A stretch of 7,323 nt of DNA from Propionibacteriaceae bacterium (GTDB taxonomy: Bacteria; Actinomycetota; Actinomycetes; Propionibacteriales; Propionibacteriaceae), in NCBI GenBank assembly GCA_009787035.1, contig WRGV01000034.1, forward strand, positions 1 to 7,323, read 5' to 3'. Each line of letters begins with the position of its first letter. Within the stretch, counting starts at the first letter, position 1. Position numbers and translations under genes: made by a program. Shown one piece after another: positions 1-6,688 of this stretch. The notes beneath the pieces were generated by a model. That model did not search any database. It had not been told where the DNA came from and saw nothing but the letters and a program-made list of their open reading frames with translations.

Positions 1-918
1 GTCCTCGGCCGAGTCGGGATCGTCGGCCTCCAGCGTCGCGACCGGCAGCTGCGTGCCCAGCGCGGCCGCCGTCATCGGGATCTTCAGCGCGACCTCCAGG
101 TTGTCGCCGTCGCGGCGGAACGCATCGTGCTTTGCCACGCTGACTTCGATGTACAGGTCACCGGCCGGGCCACCGCCGGGGCCGACCTCACCCTGTCCGG
201 ACAGGTGGATGCGGTTGCCCGTCGACACCCCGGCCGGAATGTTGACGGTGATCGTGCGCTGCGTGCGCACGCGACCCTCGCCCGAGCAGTCGGTGCACGG
301 GCTGGCGATGATCGTGCCGTAGCCCTGGCAGGCCGAGCACGGCTGCGTCGTGCGGATGTCGCCCAGGAACGAGCGCTGCACCGCCGTCACCTGGCCGCGA
401 CCCTGGCAGCGCGTGCAGGTGGTGGGGCTGGTGCCCGAGGCCGACCCCGACCCCGAGCAGCCCGGGCAGACGACGTACGTGTTCAGATTCACCTGCTTGG
501 CGACGCCGAACGCCGCCTCGACCAGCGGCAGCTGCACGCGAACCAGCTGGTCCTGCCCGCGGCGCACGCGCGGGCGCGGTCCGCGCGAGCTGGCCTGCGC
601 CGCCCCGCCGAACATGGCATCCATCAGGTTGCCCAGATCGAAACCGCCCGCGCCGAAGTTCGCGAACCCGCCGAACGGGTCGAACCCGGCCCCGCCGCCG
701 TTGTGCAGCGGATCGCCGCCGCGGTCGAAGACGGCCTTCTTCTGCGGGTCGCTCAGCACCTCGTAGGCCTCGTTGACGGCCTTGAACTTCTCTTCGGCCT
801 GCGGGTCGTCGGTGACGTCGGGATGCAGCTGCTTGGCCTTGCGGCGGTAGGCGTGCTTGATCTGGTCGGGGCTCGCGTCGCGTTGGACCCCCAGCACCTG
901 GTAGTAATCGGCTGCCAT
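1..918 (-). CDS. dnaJ: DnaJ-type co-chaperone (3' end outside window)
   Basis: Cytoplasmic Hsp40 co-chaperone that delivers unfolded clients to DnaK and stimulates its ATPase. The 306 visible codons show the full type I layout. A J-domain occupies about residues 1-68, with the HPD motif at 32-34. A Gly/Phe-rich linker follows at about 73-106. Four CxxCxGxG zinc repeats have cysteines at 151/154, 168/171, 194/197 and 208/211. The classic [10 protein letters not shown] segment lies between the second and third repeats. The first client-binding domain then begins, and the C-terminus is cut by the window edge; family members are about 370-390 residues. The ATG at 918 follows the hrcA stop with no gap and is served by a GGAGG site inside hrcA. 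Being paired with hrcA, this is probably the actinobacterial dnaJ2 paralogue rather than the dnaK-grpE-dnaJ1 copy; that naming is inference. Confidence 0.97.
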   Translation of the reverse strand, partial: MAADYYQVLGVQRDASPDQIKHAYRRKAKQLHPDVTDDPQAEEKFKAVNEAYEVLSDPQKKAVFDRGGDPLHNGGGAGFDPFGGFANFGAGGFDLGNLMDAMFGGAAQASSRGPRPRVRRGQDQLVRVQLPLVEAAFGVAKQVNLNTYVVCPGCSGSGSASGTSPTTCTRCQGRGQVTAVQRSFLGDIRTTQPCSACQGYGTIIASPCTDCSGEGRVRTQRTITVNIPAGVSTGNRIHLSGQGEVGPGGGPAGDLYIEVSVAKHDAFRRDGDNLEVALKIPMTAAALGTQLPVATLEADDPDSAED

Positions 919-1944
919 TCATCCCTCCATCAGAAAACGTCCGACGTACTGCGCGACCGCCCGCACCGCCGCCATCGTGGACGGATAGTCCATGCGCGTC
1001 GGCCCCACCACGCCCAGCGTGGCCCAGGCATCGTCCCCCGCCGTGTAGCTGCTCGCCACCACGGAGGTCGAGCGCAGGGGAACGTACGGATTCTCGTGCC
1101 CGATGCGCACCGCGACATCGCCCGAGGACGCGTCGTGCACCGCCTCGCCGAGCAGCTGCAGCAGCACCACCTGCTCCTCCAGCGCCTCCAGCACCGGGCG
1201 CACCATGGTGTCGTACTGGTCGCCGAAGCGGGCCAGGTTGGGCACGCCCCCGACGGCCACCTGCGTCGAGCGGTCGGCGGTCAGCAGCTCGACCAGCGTC
1301 GCCACAAGGGCGGACGCGGCGCGCTGCAGGTCGGGCGCCAGGCTGGTCAGGCCGTGGGCCAGCTTCTGCGCGGCCGCACCCACCTGACAGTCACGGGCCA
1401 TCGCGTTGCTCCAGTGCGACAGCGTGGACAGCGTGTCCAGGTCGACGCCCGGCATCTCGACGACGCGCTGGTCGACGCGGCCCGTGCTGCGGATGACGAT
1501 CACCAGGATGCGGTCGGCCGTCAGATCGACCAGCTCGATGTGCCGCACGGTCGTGGAGGTCGCCTGCGGGTATTGCATGATGGCGACGTGGCGCGTGATC
1601 TGCGCCAGCAGGCGCACGGTGCGGGCGACGATGTCGTCCACATCCACCGCGCCCTGCATGAACGTGGCGATCGCGCGCCGCTCGGCGCCCGACAGCGGCT
1701 TGACGGTCGCCAGCCGGTCGACGAACAGGCGATACCCCTTGTCTGTGGGGATGCGCCCCGCCGAGGTGTGCGGCTGTGTCAGCAGGCCCTCATCTTCCAG
1801 CGCGGCCATGTCGTTGCGGATCGTGGCCGGCGACACATCCAGGTGGTGGCGCTCGACCAGCGCCTTCGACCCGACCGGTTCCTGCGTCGACACGTAGTCG
1901 GTGACGATCGCCCGCAGGACGTCCAACTTTCGCTCGTCCAGCAT
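919..1944 (-). CDS. hrcA: HrcA heat-inducible transcription repressor
   Basis: DNA-binding repressor of class I heat-shock genes. It binds CIRCE operators as a dimer and in other bacteria needs GroEL/ES to stay active. The 341-residue product matches the usual HrcA length of about 340. It opens with a winged helix: SPATIRND at 38-45 is the recognition region, followed by the family signature around 55-72 (LTQPHTSAGRIPTDKGYR). The remainder is the GAF-like and dimerisation region. I chose the ATG at 1944 because an AGAGGGG-type ribosome binding site lies just upstream and because HrcA proteins start close to the LDERKLDVLRAI segment. The frame stays open to a GTG at 1980, but that codon sits within the CIRCE operator. 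It is first gene of an operon with dnaJ and is almost certainly autoregulated through the CIRCE at 1965-1991. Confidence 0.97.
   Translation of the reverse strand: MLDERKLDVLRAIVTDYVSTQEPVGSKALVERHHLDVSPATIRNDMAALEDEGLLTQPHTSAGRIPTDKGYRLFVDRLATVKPLSGAERRAIATFMQGAVDVDDIVARTVRLLAQITRHVAIMQYPQATSTTVRHIELVDLTADRILVIVIRSTGRVDQRVVEMPGVDLDTLSTLSHWSNAMARDCQVGAAAQKLAHGLTSLAPDLQRAASALVATLVELLTADRSTQVAVGGVPNLARFGDQYDTMVRPVLEALEEQVVLLQLLGEAVHDASSGDVAVRIGHENPYVPLRSTSVVASSYTAGDDAWATLGVVGPTRMDYPSTMAAVRAVAQYVGRFLMEG
924..928 (-). promoter_or_regulatory. dnaJ ribosome binding site inside the hrcA 3' end
   Basis: Read on the minus strand, GGAGG lies in the last codons of hrcA, five bases before the dnaJ ATG at 918. 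The hrcA stop (TGA at 921-919) directly precedes that ATG, so translation of dnaJ is probably coupled to hrcA. An out-of-frame ATG at 922-920 overlaps the stop but opens only a shadow frame. Confidence 0.75.
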
Positions 1945-1964
1945 CGTCCCCCCTCTGCCTTCAG

Positions 1965-1991
1965 CTAGCACTCGTGGCACCAGAGTGCCAA
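1965..1991. promoter_or_regulatory. CIRCE operator (HrcA binding site)
   Basis: The arms CTAGCACTC (1965-1973) and GAGTGCCAA (1983-1991) are separated by exactly nine bases. The consensus is TTAGCACTC-N9-GAGTGCTAA, so each arm matches 8 of 9 positions. It lies 21 bases upstream of the hrcA ATG, the expected place for autoregulation. Heat-shock induction of hrcA-dnaJ through loss of HrcA binding follows from the known family mechanism. Confidence 0.95.
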
Positions 1992-1996
1992 GTTTA
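1991..1996 (-). promoter_or_regulatory. Candidate -10 box of the hrcA-dnaJ promoter
   Basis: On the minus strand the hexamer reads TAAACT, a good TANNNT -10 box. It touches the CIRCE operator, so the predicted transcription start falls inside the operator and bound HrcA would block RNA polymerase. No convincing -35 hexamer is visible at 16-18 bases upstream; TCAGAA is the nearest at a 17-base spacing. Confidence 0.5.
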
Positions 1997-2021
1997 CTCG
2001 CTGTCCATGACAGTTCTGACC

Positions 2022-2061
2022 GCGTAATGACACGAGATGGGCGGGTTTAGCGTCATTGCGC
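2022..2061. repeat. Inverted repeat in the hrcA / hydrolase divergent region
   Basis: The arms GCGTAATGAC (2022-2031) and GTCATTGCGC (2052-2061) are inverted copies matching at 9 of 10 positions. Their centres are 30 bp apart, about three helical turns, so the arms face the same side of the DNA. The hexamer ATGACA at 2027-2032 also occurs at 2007-2012, exactly 20 bp earlier, within a smaller dyad CTGTC-CAT-GACAG (2001-2013). It could be an operator for the downstream hydrolase gene; ATGACA also resembles a -35 box. No regulator is identifiable from this window. Confidence 0.4.
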
Positions 2062-2094
2062 ACAACTGACCCCCGTTCGTGCCATGGTTGTCCC

Positions 2095-2952
2095 ATGGGC
2101 CAGCCCACGTTCTCTTTCGGCGCTTGGCGCCCTGTGCGCGACGGCGTTTTCGTCTGCACGGCGCAGCCCGAAGGGGTCACCATCGGCTGCGTGCTCGGCA
2201 CGGACCATGCGCTGTTGGTGGACACCGGATCGTGCCCCGATCAGGGCGCCGCGCTGGCACGCAGCGTGCAGACACAGTTGGGACGGACGGTGGACGCCGT
2301 CGTCGTCACGCATGCGCACTTTGACCACTGGTTCGGCCTGGCCGGGCTCGGCGAAAGCCCGTCGTGGGGACACGCCGGGCTGCAGCGCGAGGCCCGCGAC
2401 TGCGTGGACGCCGAGGTCGCCTACCGGCACGGCTTCTCCCCCGAACTGATCGTGCCGCCAAGCACGCTCGTTTCCGAGCCGGTCTGGATCGATCTGGGCG
2501 GGCGCCACGTCGAGTTCGTGCCCTGCACGCCCGCGCACAGCAACACCGACCTGGTGGTGCGCGTGCCCGACGCCGACCTCATCTTCATGGGCGATCTCAT
2601 CGAGCAGTCGGACGATCCGGACTTCGGCCCCGACTGCACCATCAGCCGCTGGCCCGACGTCATCGACGAGGTCATCGCGCAGGCCGGGCCCGCCACGATG
2701 CTGGTGCCCGGCCATGGCCTGCCCGTCGATGCCGGTTTCGCCGGGGCCCAGGCCGACGCCATCCGAGCGCTGTACAGCCGCGTCCGCGCCCTGTGGACGT
2801 CGGGCGTGTGCCTGTCCGACGCGCTCAACAGCCTGGCCGTGCCCGCGGAGGTGCCCTGGCCGTTCGGCCTCACGCCCGTCCACAAGGCACTCGTGGTGAT
2901 CTACGCCGAACTTGGCGCCGAGACCGGGCCGCACGACGCCATCGCCGCATGA
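2095..2952 (+). CDS. Metallo-beta-lactamase-fold hydrolase
   Basis: A 285-residue cytoplasmic protein with a complete MBL-fold metal site. HAHFDH at 73-78 supplies the first ligands (HxHxDH). His148 in PAHSNTD, Asp167 in FMGDL and His207 in PGHG supply the rest. This indicates a two-metal hydrolase of the broad glyoxalase II / MBL superfamily, but the substrate cannot be read from sequence. There is no signal peptide or membrane segment. The start at 2095 is the ATG closest to the fold; a TTG at 2056 would add 13 residues with no family support. No Shine-Dalgarno sequence precedes 2095, so initiation is weak or SD-independent. It is divergent from hrcA and convergent with the amidotransferase, with 20 bp between the stops. 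Calling it a beta-lactamase would be unjustified. Confidence 0.88.
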   Translation: MGQPTFSFGAWRPVRDGVFVCTAQPEGVTIGCVLGTDHALLVDTGSCPDQGAALARSVQTQLGRTVDAVVVTHAHFDHWFGLAGLGESPSWGHAGLQREARDCVDAEVAYRHGFSPELIVPPSTLVSEPVWIDLGGRHVEFVPCTPAHSNTDLVVRVPDADLIFMGDLIEQSDDPDFGPDCTISRWPDVIDEVIAQAGPATMLVPGHGLPVDAGFAGAQADAIRALYSRVRALWTSGVCLSDALNSLAVPAEVPWPFGLTPVHKALVVIYAELGAETGPHDAIAA

Positions 2953-2966
2953 CCTCCGTGCGTGGC

Positions 2967-2978
2967 GCCTGATCAGGC
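2967..2978. terminator. Palindrome between convergent genes, possible weak bidirectional terminator
   Basis: GCCTGATCAGGC is a perfect 12-bp palindrome in the short gap between two convergent genes, and it contains the amidotransferase stop codon. Its position suits a shared terminator. The stem would be only about four base pairs with a four-base loop, and there is no T-run on either side, so it would be weak at best. Confidence 0.25.
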
Positions 2979-3857
2979 CTCGACCGGCGATTCCGTGACG
3001 CCCAGGGTCGCGGTGTCGATGACCACCATCGTCTCGTCGGACACGGGCTGCCAGCCGTCGACCTCGATGCCGGACGACGTCACGGCCACGGCCTGGTCGT
3101 CACGGCGCAGCCACATGTCGTAGTAGGCCTCGGCATGGTCGCGCGGCAGCGAGTCGAGGGGCCGACGCCACTCCAGGCGGGTGCCGCCGCTGGCATGGAC
3201 GGCGATGACGTAGCCGCTTGTCAGCAGCATCGAGTTGAGCGCGCACGGTTCGGTGTGGCGCCGCACCGCACGGCAGGCCTGGGCCATCGCCTCGGGCCAG
3301 GTCGCACCCTCGGCGTGCCAGGCCCGGATGAGCCACAGGAAGCGTTCGGAGTCGGTCGTGCCGACGATGGCGGGCGCCTCGATGCCGGCGGCGCGCCAGT
3401 GGCGGGCGCCCAGGGCCGTCAGAGCCGGCGTCCATCCGATGGTGCCGTTGTGCGCGAAGGCCGCATCGTCCTCGTCCTGGCCGCCGGGCAGCGGCGTGGC
3501 GTACGTGGTGAACGGGTGTTGGTTGGTCATGTCGACGGCCATGCCGGCGCTGGCCCGGCGCAGGTGCAGCAGCGCGGCGGTGCTGCGGGCCGCGCGGGCG
3601 TGGTGGTCGAACGCGGGGTCGCCGCACGCCTCCAGGGTCGAGCGCAGGCGCGCGATCGTCGTGCCCACGTCCGTCCGAACCTGGTCGGAACCGGTCGGCT
3701 GATAAGCCTCGTCATCGGCGGGTCCGCGCAGCCAGGCGGCACCCCAGCCGTCGTCGTGCAGCCGGGACAGATCGGAGAACTCCGCCAGATCCTGGGCACC
3801 CATGACGTCCAACAGCGACTGCGACCGCGAGGCGGCGTAGGCGAACAACCGGCACAT
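2973..3857 (-). CDS. Class II glutamine amidotransferase domain protein (EgtC/YafJ type)
   Basis: A 294-residue stand-alone N-terminal-nucleophile glutamine amidotransferase, cytoplasmic. After Met removal, Cys2 in MCRLF would be the catalytic nucleophile. Other family motifs are HDDGWG at 34-39, HLRRAS at 98-103, NQHPF at 112-116 and AHNG at 135-138, which form the glutamine-binding pocket and oxyanion hole. No synthetase domain is attached, so the acceptor reaction is unknown. EgtC, the amidase of ergothioneine synthesis, shares this architecture, but no egtA, egtB, egtD or egtE gene is visible nearby, so I do not assign that role. The start at 3857 is fixed by the need for Cys at position 2; an AAGGGA ribosome binding site lies ten bases upstream. 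The gene is divergent from the transporter operon and convergent with the hydrolase. Confidence 0.9.
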   Translation of the reverse strand: MCRLFAYAASRSQSLLDVMGAQDLAEFSDLSRLHDDGWGAAWLRGPADDEAYQPTGSDQVRTDVGTTIARLRSTLEACGDPAFDHHARAARSTAALLHLRRASAGMAVDMTNQHPFTTYATPLPGGQDEDDAAFAHNGTIGWTPALTALGARHWRAAGIEAPAIVGTTDSERFLWLIRAWHAEGATWPEAMAQACRAVRRHTEPCALNSMLLTSGYVIAVHASGGTRLEWRRPLDSLPRDHAEAYYDMWLRRDDQAVAVTSSGIEVDGWQPVSDETMVVIDTATLGVTESPVEA

Positions 3858-3875
3858 CGAGCTTGCATCCCTTCC

Positions 3876-3897
3876 GGGCCGGCGTACGCCCCGGCCC
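3876..3897. repeat. GC-rich hairpin beside the amidotransferase ribosome binding site
   Basis: GGGCCGG (3876-3882) and CCGGCCC (3891-3897) form a perfect seven-base-pair, all G-C stem around an eight-base loop. In the amidotransferase transcript it ends at 3876, directly beside the GGAAGGGAT ribosome binding region (3867-3875). It may modulate initiation or stabilise the 5' end. No downstream T-run suggests termination. Confidence 0.5.
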
Positions 3898-3959
3898 CGC
3901 GTCGGCATCACCTGCCAGGGGACGTGTCACCCCGGCGGACGCCGAACGCCGCACACTTC

Positions 3960-3965
3960 ACTTTA
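3960..3965 (-). promoter_or_regulatory. Candidate -10 box for the amidotransferase gene
   Basis: The minus-strand hexamer TAAAGT fits TANNNT and would give a leader of roughly 95 bases containing the 3876-3897 hairpin. No clear -35 is present. CACTTT (3959-3964) and AAAGTG (3976-3981) form an inverted repeat over this box, which might be an operator. Confidence 0.3.
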
Positions 3966-4041
3966 GGCACACCGGAAAGTGCGCCCGTCCCGCAGGCCGA
4001 ACCGTGAACACTCAGCGCAGTGTCAGACCCGCGGCGTACCC

Positions 4042-4047
4042 TAAAAT
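4042..4047 (+). promoter_or_regulatory. Candidate -10 box for the transporter operon
   Basis: TAAAAT is an AT-rich hexamer in otherwise GC-rich DNA, about 80 bases before the first transporter gene; TACCCT (4037-4042) overlaps it as an alternative. No good -35 is visible at the usual distance, so the call rests on the -10 alone. Confidence 0.35.
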
Positions 4048-4108
4048 CAGTTGCCCCAGCGCTCGCGCCCCTGTCCTGCAGTGGCAGCCGTGTTTGTTGA
4101 CCCCTCAC

Positions 4109-4115
4109 AAAGGAG
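4109..4115 (+). promoter_or_regulatory. Ribosome binding site of the substrate-binding protein gene
   Basis: AAAGGAG lies eight bases before the ATG at 4124. It fixes the start: the frame is open back to 3863 only because GC-rich DNA has few stops, and this start alone places a lipoprotein signal peptide at the N-terminus. Confidence 0.85.
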
Positions 4116-4123
4116 CACCCCTC

Positions 4124-5095
4124 ATGAAGACCACCCAGCCCCCTTCCCGAAGCGCCGGCCGCGGCCGCCGGCTCGCCACCGTGGCTGCCGCCATGCTGGC
4201 CGGCCTGGCGCTGGTCGCGTGCTCCAGCAACGCCGGCACGCCCGACAGCAGCGCCCAACCGACGTTCAGCACCGGCAATGCCGCGTACGACGCGGTGATC
4301 AACGCCGGCCCCGTCGCCGATGCGGCCACCGTCAGCGCCAACAGCTGGGCCAGCGCCGTCAAGGCGTCCGGCACGCTGCGCGTCGGCGGCACGCAGACCT
4401 CGCAGCTGTTCTCGCTGATGGATCCGATCAGCAACCAGATCATCGGCTTCGACGCCGGGCTGTGGCAGCTGCTCAGCCGGTACATCTTCGGCAGCGTCAA
4501 CACCAAGGTGACGATCGTCACGTCTGCCACGCGCGAACAGGTGATCACGTCGAAGCAGGTGGACGTCGTGCTCGCCACGTACTCCATCACGCCGGCCCGC
4601 ATGCAGCAGATCGACTTCGCCGGGCCGTACTACGCCAGCCAGGCGGCCATCCTGGTCAAGGCCGACAACACGTCGATCACCTCGGTGGACGACCTGGCCG
4701 ACAAGAACGTGGCGACGCAGGCCGGCTCGACCGGCGTGGCGCTGTTGCAGCAGTACGCCCCCAAGGCCAAGGTCGTGACGCTTCCGGACGACGCGCAGTG
4801 CCAGGCCGCGGTGACGTCCGGCCAGGTGGACGCGTACGTGATCGACCAGACGATCCTGCTGTCCGACCTGATCACCAACACGGGCGTCAAGCTCGCCGGG
4901 CAGCCGTTCGGCCCGGCCGACTCGTACGGCATCGGCGTGCTCAAGGGCAGCGACGGCAAGGCGTTCATCAACCAGTTCCTGACGACCATCGAGCAGGACG
5001 GAACGTGGCAGAAGCTGTGGGCCGCGACCATCCAGGCGAAGACCAAGACCACCCAGACCGCCACGCCTCCGGCGATCGGCTCGGCCGGGAACTGA
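4124..5095 (+). CDS. gluB: Amino-acid ABC transporter substrate-binding lipoprotein (GluB-like)
   Basis: A 323-residue extracytoplasmic solute-binding protein of SBP_bac_3 family, anchored to the membrane outer face. It has a type II signal peptide: basic stretch to Arg16, hydrophobic core 17-31, and lipobox LVAC with lipidated Cys33. The mature domain starts near residue 84 (TLRVGGTQT). Family landmarks are GFDAGL (108-113), ATREQV (135-140) whose Arg138 is positioned like the carboxylate-binding Arg of amino-acid binders, ITPARMQQIDFAGPYY (155-170), GSTG (201-204) and YVIDQT (238-243) with Asp241. The two permeases follow directly. The substrate is probably glutamate or another polar amino acid. 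However, the first ligand-binding segment (TQTSQLFSLMDP) differs from the DQPGLG-type segment I recall in canonical GluB, so glutamate specificity is not proven. It is the first gene of operon gluB-gluC-gluD. Confidence 0.9.
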   Translation: MKTTQPPSRSAGRGRRLATVAAAMLAGLALVACSSNAGTPDSSAQPTFSTGNAAYDAVINAGPVADAATVSANSWASAVKASGTLRVGGTQTSQLFSLMDPISNQIIGFDAGLWQLLSRYIFGSVNTKVTIVTSATREQVITSKQVDVVLATYSITPARMQQIDFAGPYYASQAAILVKADNTSITSVDDLADKNVATQAGSTGVALLQQYAPKAKVVTLPDDAQCQAAVTSGQVDAYVIDQTILLSDLITNTGVKLAGQPFGPADSYGIGVLKGSDGKAFINQFLTTIEQDGTWQKLWAATIQAKTKTTQTATPPAIGSAGN

Positions 5096-5127
5096 CGCCT
5101 GGCTGCGGCCGACGACAGAAGGGACGG

Positions 5128-5778
5128 ATGATGGTTGAGGTCATCCAGCACCACCTGGGCGCGCTATTCGCCGGCCTGGGCACGTCGCTCCAGATCGCCG
5201 GCATCGCCGTCCTGGGCGCGTTCGTCGTCGGCAGCATCATCGCCATCTGCCGCATCAGCCCCATCGGCCCGCTGCGGGCCGCCGGGCTGGTGTATGTGGA
5301 GATCTTCCGCAACATCCCGGTGATGAGCCTGATCATCCTGGTGGTGTACGCGCTGCCGCAGCTGAACATCCGCTTCGGGTTCATGCGGTCGGTGCTGGTG
5401 GCGTTGATCCTTGTCGGGGGCTCGTTCGTGTGCGAGGCGCTGCGCTCGGGCGTCAACGCGGTCGGGTCGGGCCAGATCGAGGCCGGACGGGCGATCGGGC
5501 TGGGCTTCGGCGAGCTGCTGCGGCTGGTCGTGCTGCCCCAGGCGTTCCGAACGGTGGTGCAGCCGCTGGTCACCGTCGTCATCGGCATCTTCTTGTCGTC
5601 GTCGCTGGCCGGCGTCGTCGGGGTCATGGACCTGGCGCAGGCCGCCAACCAGATCAACACGCTCGACGCGCTCGGCCTGTCGGTGTACATCGTCGCGGCC
5701 GTGCTGTACGTGGCCGTGGCGCTGGCCATCGCCTGGGTGGGCGGGCGCATCGAACGAGCCGTGAGGATCCTGCGATGA
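5128..5778 (+). CDS. gluC: Amino-acid ABC transporter permease (GluC-like)
   Basis: A 216-residue inner-membrane permease of the HisMQ/GluC type, which pairs with a second permease to form the translocation pore. Hydrophobic segments are visible at about residues 14-41, 52-76, 86-102, 142-166 and 183-205. The cytoplasmic EAA loop, which docks on the ATPase, spans about 118-137: EAGRAIGLG followed by VVLPQ. VEIFRNIPVM around residues 57-66 is typical of the family. The gene starts 32 bp after gluB. The start is ambiguous between tandem ATGs at 5128 and 5131: an AGAAGG site ends five or eight bases before them, so one residue is uncertain. Its stop overlaps the next permease start by four bases, indicating translational coupling. 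Confidence 0.92.
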   Translation: MMVEVIQHHLGALFAGLGTSLQIAGIAVLGAFVVGSIIAICRISPIGPLRAAGLVYVEIFRNIPVMSLIILVVYALPQLNIRFGFMRSVLVALILVGGSFVCEALRSGVNAVGSGQIEAGRAIGLGFGELLRLVVLPQAFRTVVQPLVTVVIGIFLSSSLAGVVGVMDLAQAANQINTLDALGLSVYIVAAVLYVAVALAIAWVGGRIERAVRILR

Positions 5779-6653
5779 GTGCCGTCGGCGCCAGCGTGCC
5801 CCGGGTGCGGCAGTCGTCCCACATGTCGGCCGGGTCGCTGTTCGACGCGCCCGGCCCGCGGGGGCGCAGGGTCGTGCTGGTGGTCACCATCGCCAGCGTG
5901 CTGCTCATCGTGGCAGCGATCGCGGCCGCGGTGCACCGGTTGTCCGTGACCGGACAGCTGGACGCCAGCCGCTGGCAGCTGTTCGGCGAGCCCGCGATCC
6001 GGCTCTACCTGCTCAAGGCGTTGGGACGGACGCTGCTCGCCGCGGGCGGGGCGGCGCTGATCGGGCTGCCGCTCGGCGTGGTCTTGGCCGTCATGCGGCT
6101 GTCGCGGAACAGGATCGTGCACGTGCTCGGCGTGTGCCTGGTCGAGTTTTTCCGCGCCGTTCCGTTGCTGTTGATCATCTACATCTTCTTCTTCGCGCTG
6201 CCCAAGTACGGGATCAACCCCGACCTGTTCTGGAAGCTGACGATCCCGATCGGGCTGTGCGCCGGGGCGACGCTGGCGGAGGTGTTCCGCGCCGGGGTGC
6301 TGGCCGTGCCGCACGGGCAGCGGGAGGCGGCGGCGGCCATCGGCCTGCTGGAAGGCCAGACGTTCCGCATCGTCTTGTTCCCGCAGGCCGTCCGCCTGGT
6401 GGTGCCGTCGATCGTGGCGCAGGTGGTGATCCTGCTCAAGGACACGACGCTGGGCTACGCGGTCAGCTACTCGGAGCTGCAAAACAGCGCCCAGCTGCTC
6501 ACAGCCATCCAGCCGCTGAGCCTGGTGCAGACGTACTTCGTCGTCTCCGTGGTGTACGTGCTGATCAACGTCGCCATCTCGCAGGCGGCCAGCTACCTCG
6601 ACCGGCGCTGGCAGGCCGGGCGCCACACCGACCGTTTCGCGACCATCCAGTAG
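5775..6653 (+). CDS. gluD: Amino-acid ABC transporter permease (GluD-like)
   Basis: A 292-residue second permease, longer than GluC because of an N-terminal extension. About 30 polar residues precede a first membrane segment at about 33-53. A loop follows, then the core segments at about 84-107, 114-142, 155-176, 206-221 and 253-271. The EAA loop is at about 184-204 (EAAAAIGLL through LFPQ), the contact point for the ATPase. EFFRAVPLLL at 124-133 mirrors the equivalent stretch in GluC. The start is fixed by the ATGA overlap at 5775-5778 with gluC. The ATPase subunit that would power both permeases is not encoded downstream; the plus strand holds no gene after this one. The short polar tail after residue 273 is cytoplasmic. 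Confidence 0.92.
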   Translation: MSAVGASVPRVRQSSHMSAGSLFDAPGPRGRRVVLVVTIASVLLIVAAIAAAVHRLSVTGQLDASRWQLFGEPAIRLYLLKALGRTLLAAGGAALIGLPLGVVLAVMRLSRNRIVHVLGVCLVEFFRAVPLLLIIYIFFFALPKYGINPDLFWKLTIPIGLCAGATLAEVFRAGVLAVPHGQREAAAAIGLLEGQTFRIVLFPQAVRLVVPSIVAQVVILLKDTTLGYAVSYSELQNSAQLLTAIQPLSLVQTYFVVSVVYVLINVAISQAASYLDRRWQAGRHTDRFATIQ

Positions 6654-6688
6654 GTGGTGGCCGAGCAGCGGTGTCTCAGGCGGCTGCT

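Noticed and set aside
127..1968. Long plus-strand open frame across dnaJ and hrcA
   Set aside because: It is antisense to two certain genes, is rich in Arg/Ala/His as expected for GC-rich shadow frames, and shows no recognisable domain.
4096..4101. TTGACC as a -35 box for the transporter operon
   Set aside because: No -10 box can fit between it and the ATG at 4124 while leaving the ribosome binding site in the transcript.
3863..4123. N-terminal extension of the substrate-binding protein back to 3863
   Set aside because: The extension would bury the lipoprotein signal peptide; the AAAGGAG site and lipobox fix the start at 4124.
4968..6626. Long minus-strand open frame across the transporter permeases
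   Set aside because: It is antisense to gluB, gluC and gluD, has low-complexity composition (His, Gln, Arg) and no family resemblance.
6664..6688. AGCAGC / GCTGCT hairpin after gluD as a transcription terminator
   Set aside because: The stem is six base pairs with a 13-base loop and there is no T-run, so it is not distinguishable from chance in GC-rich DNA.
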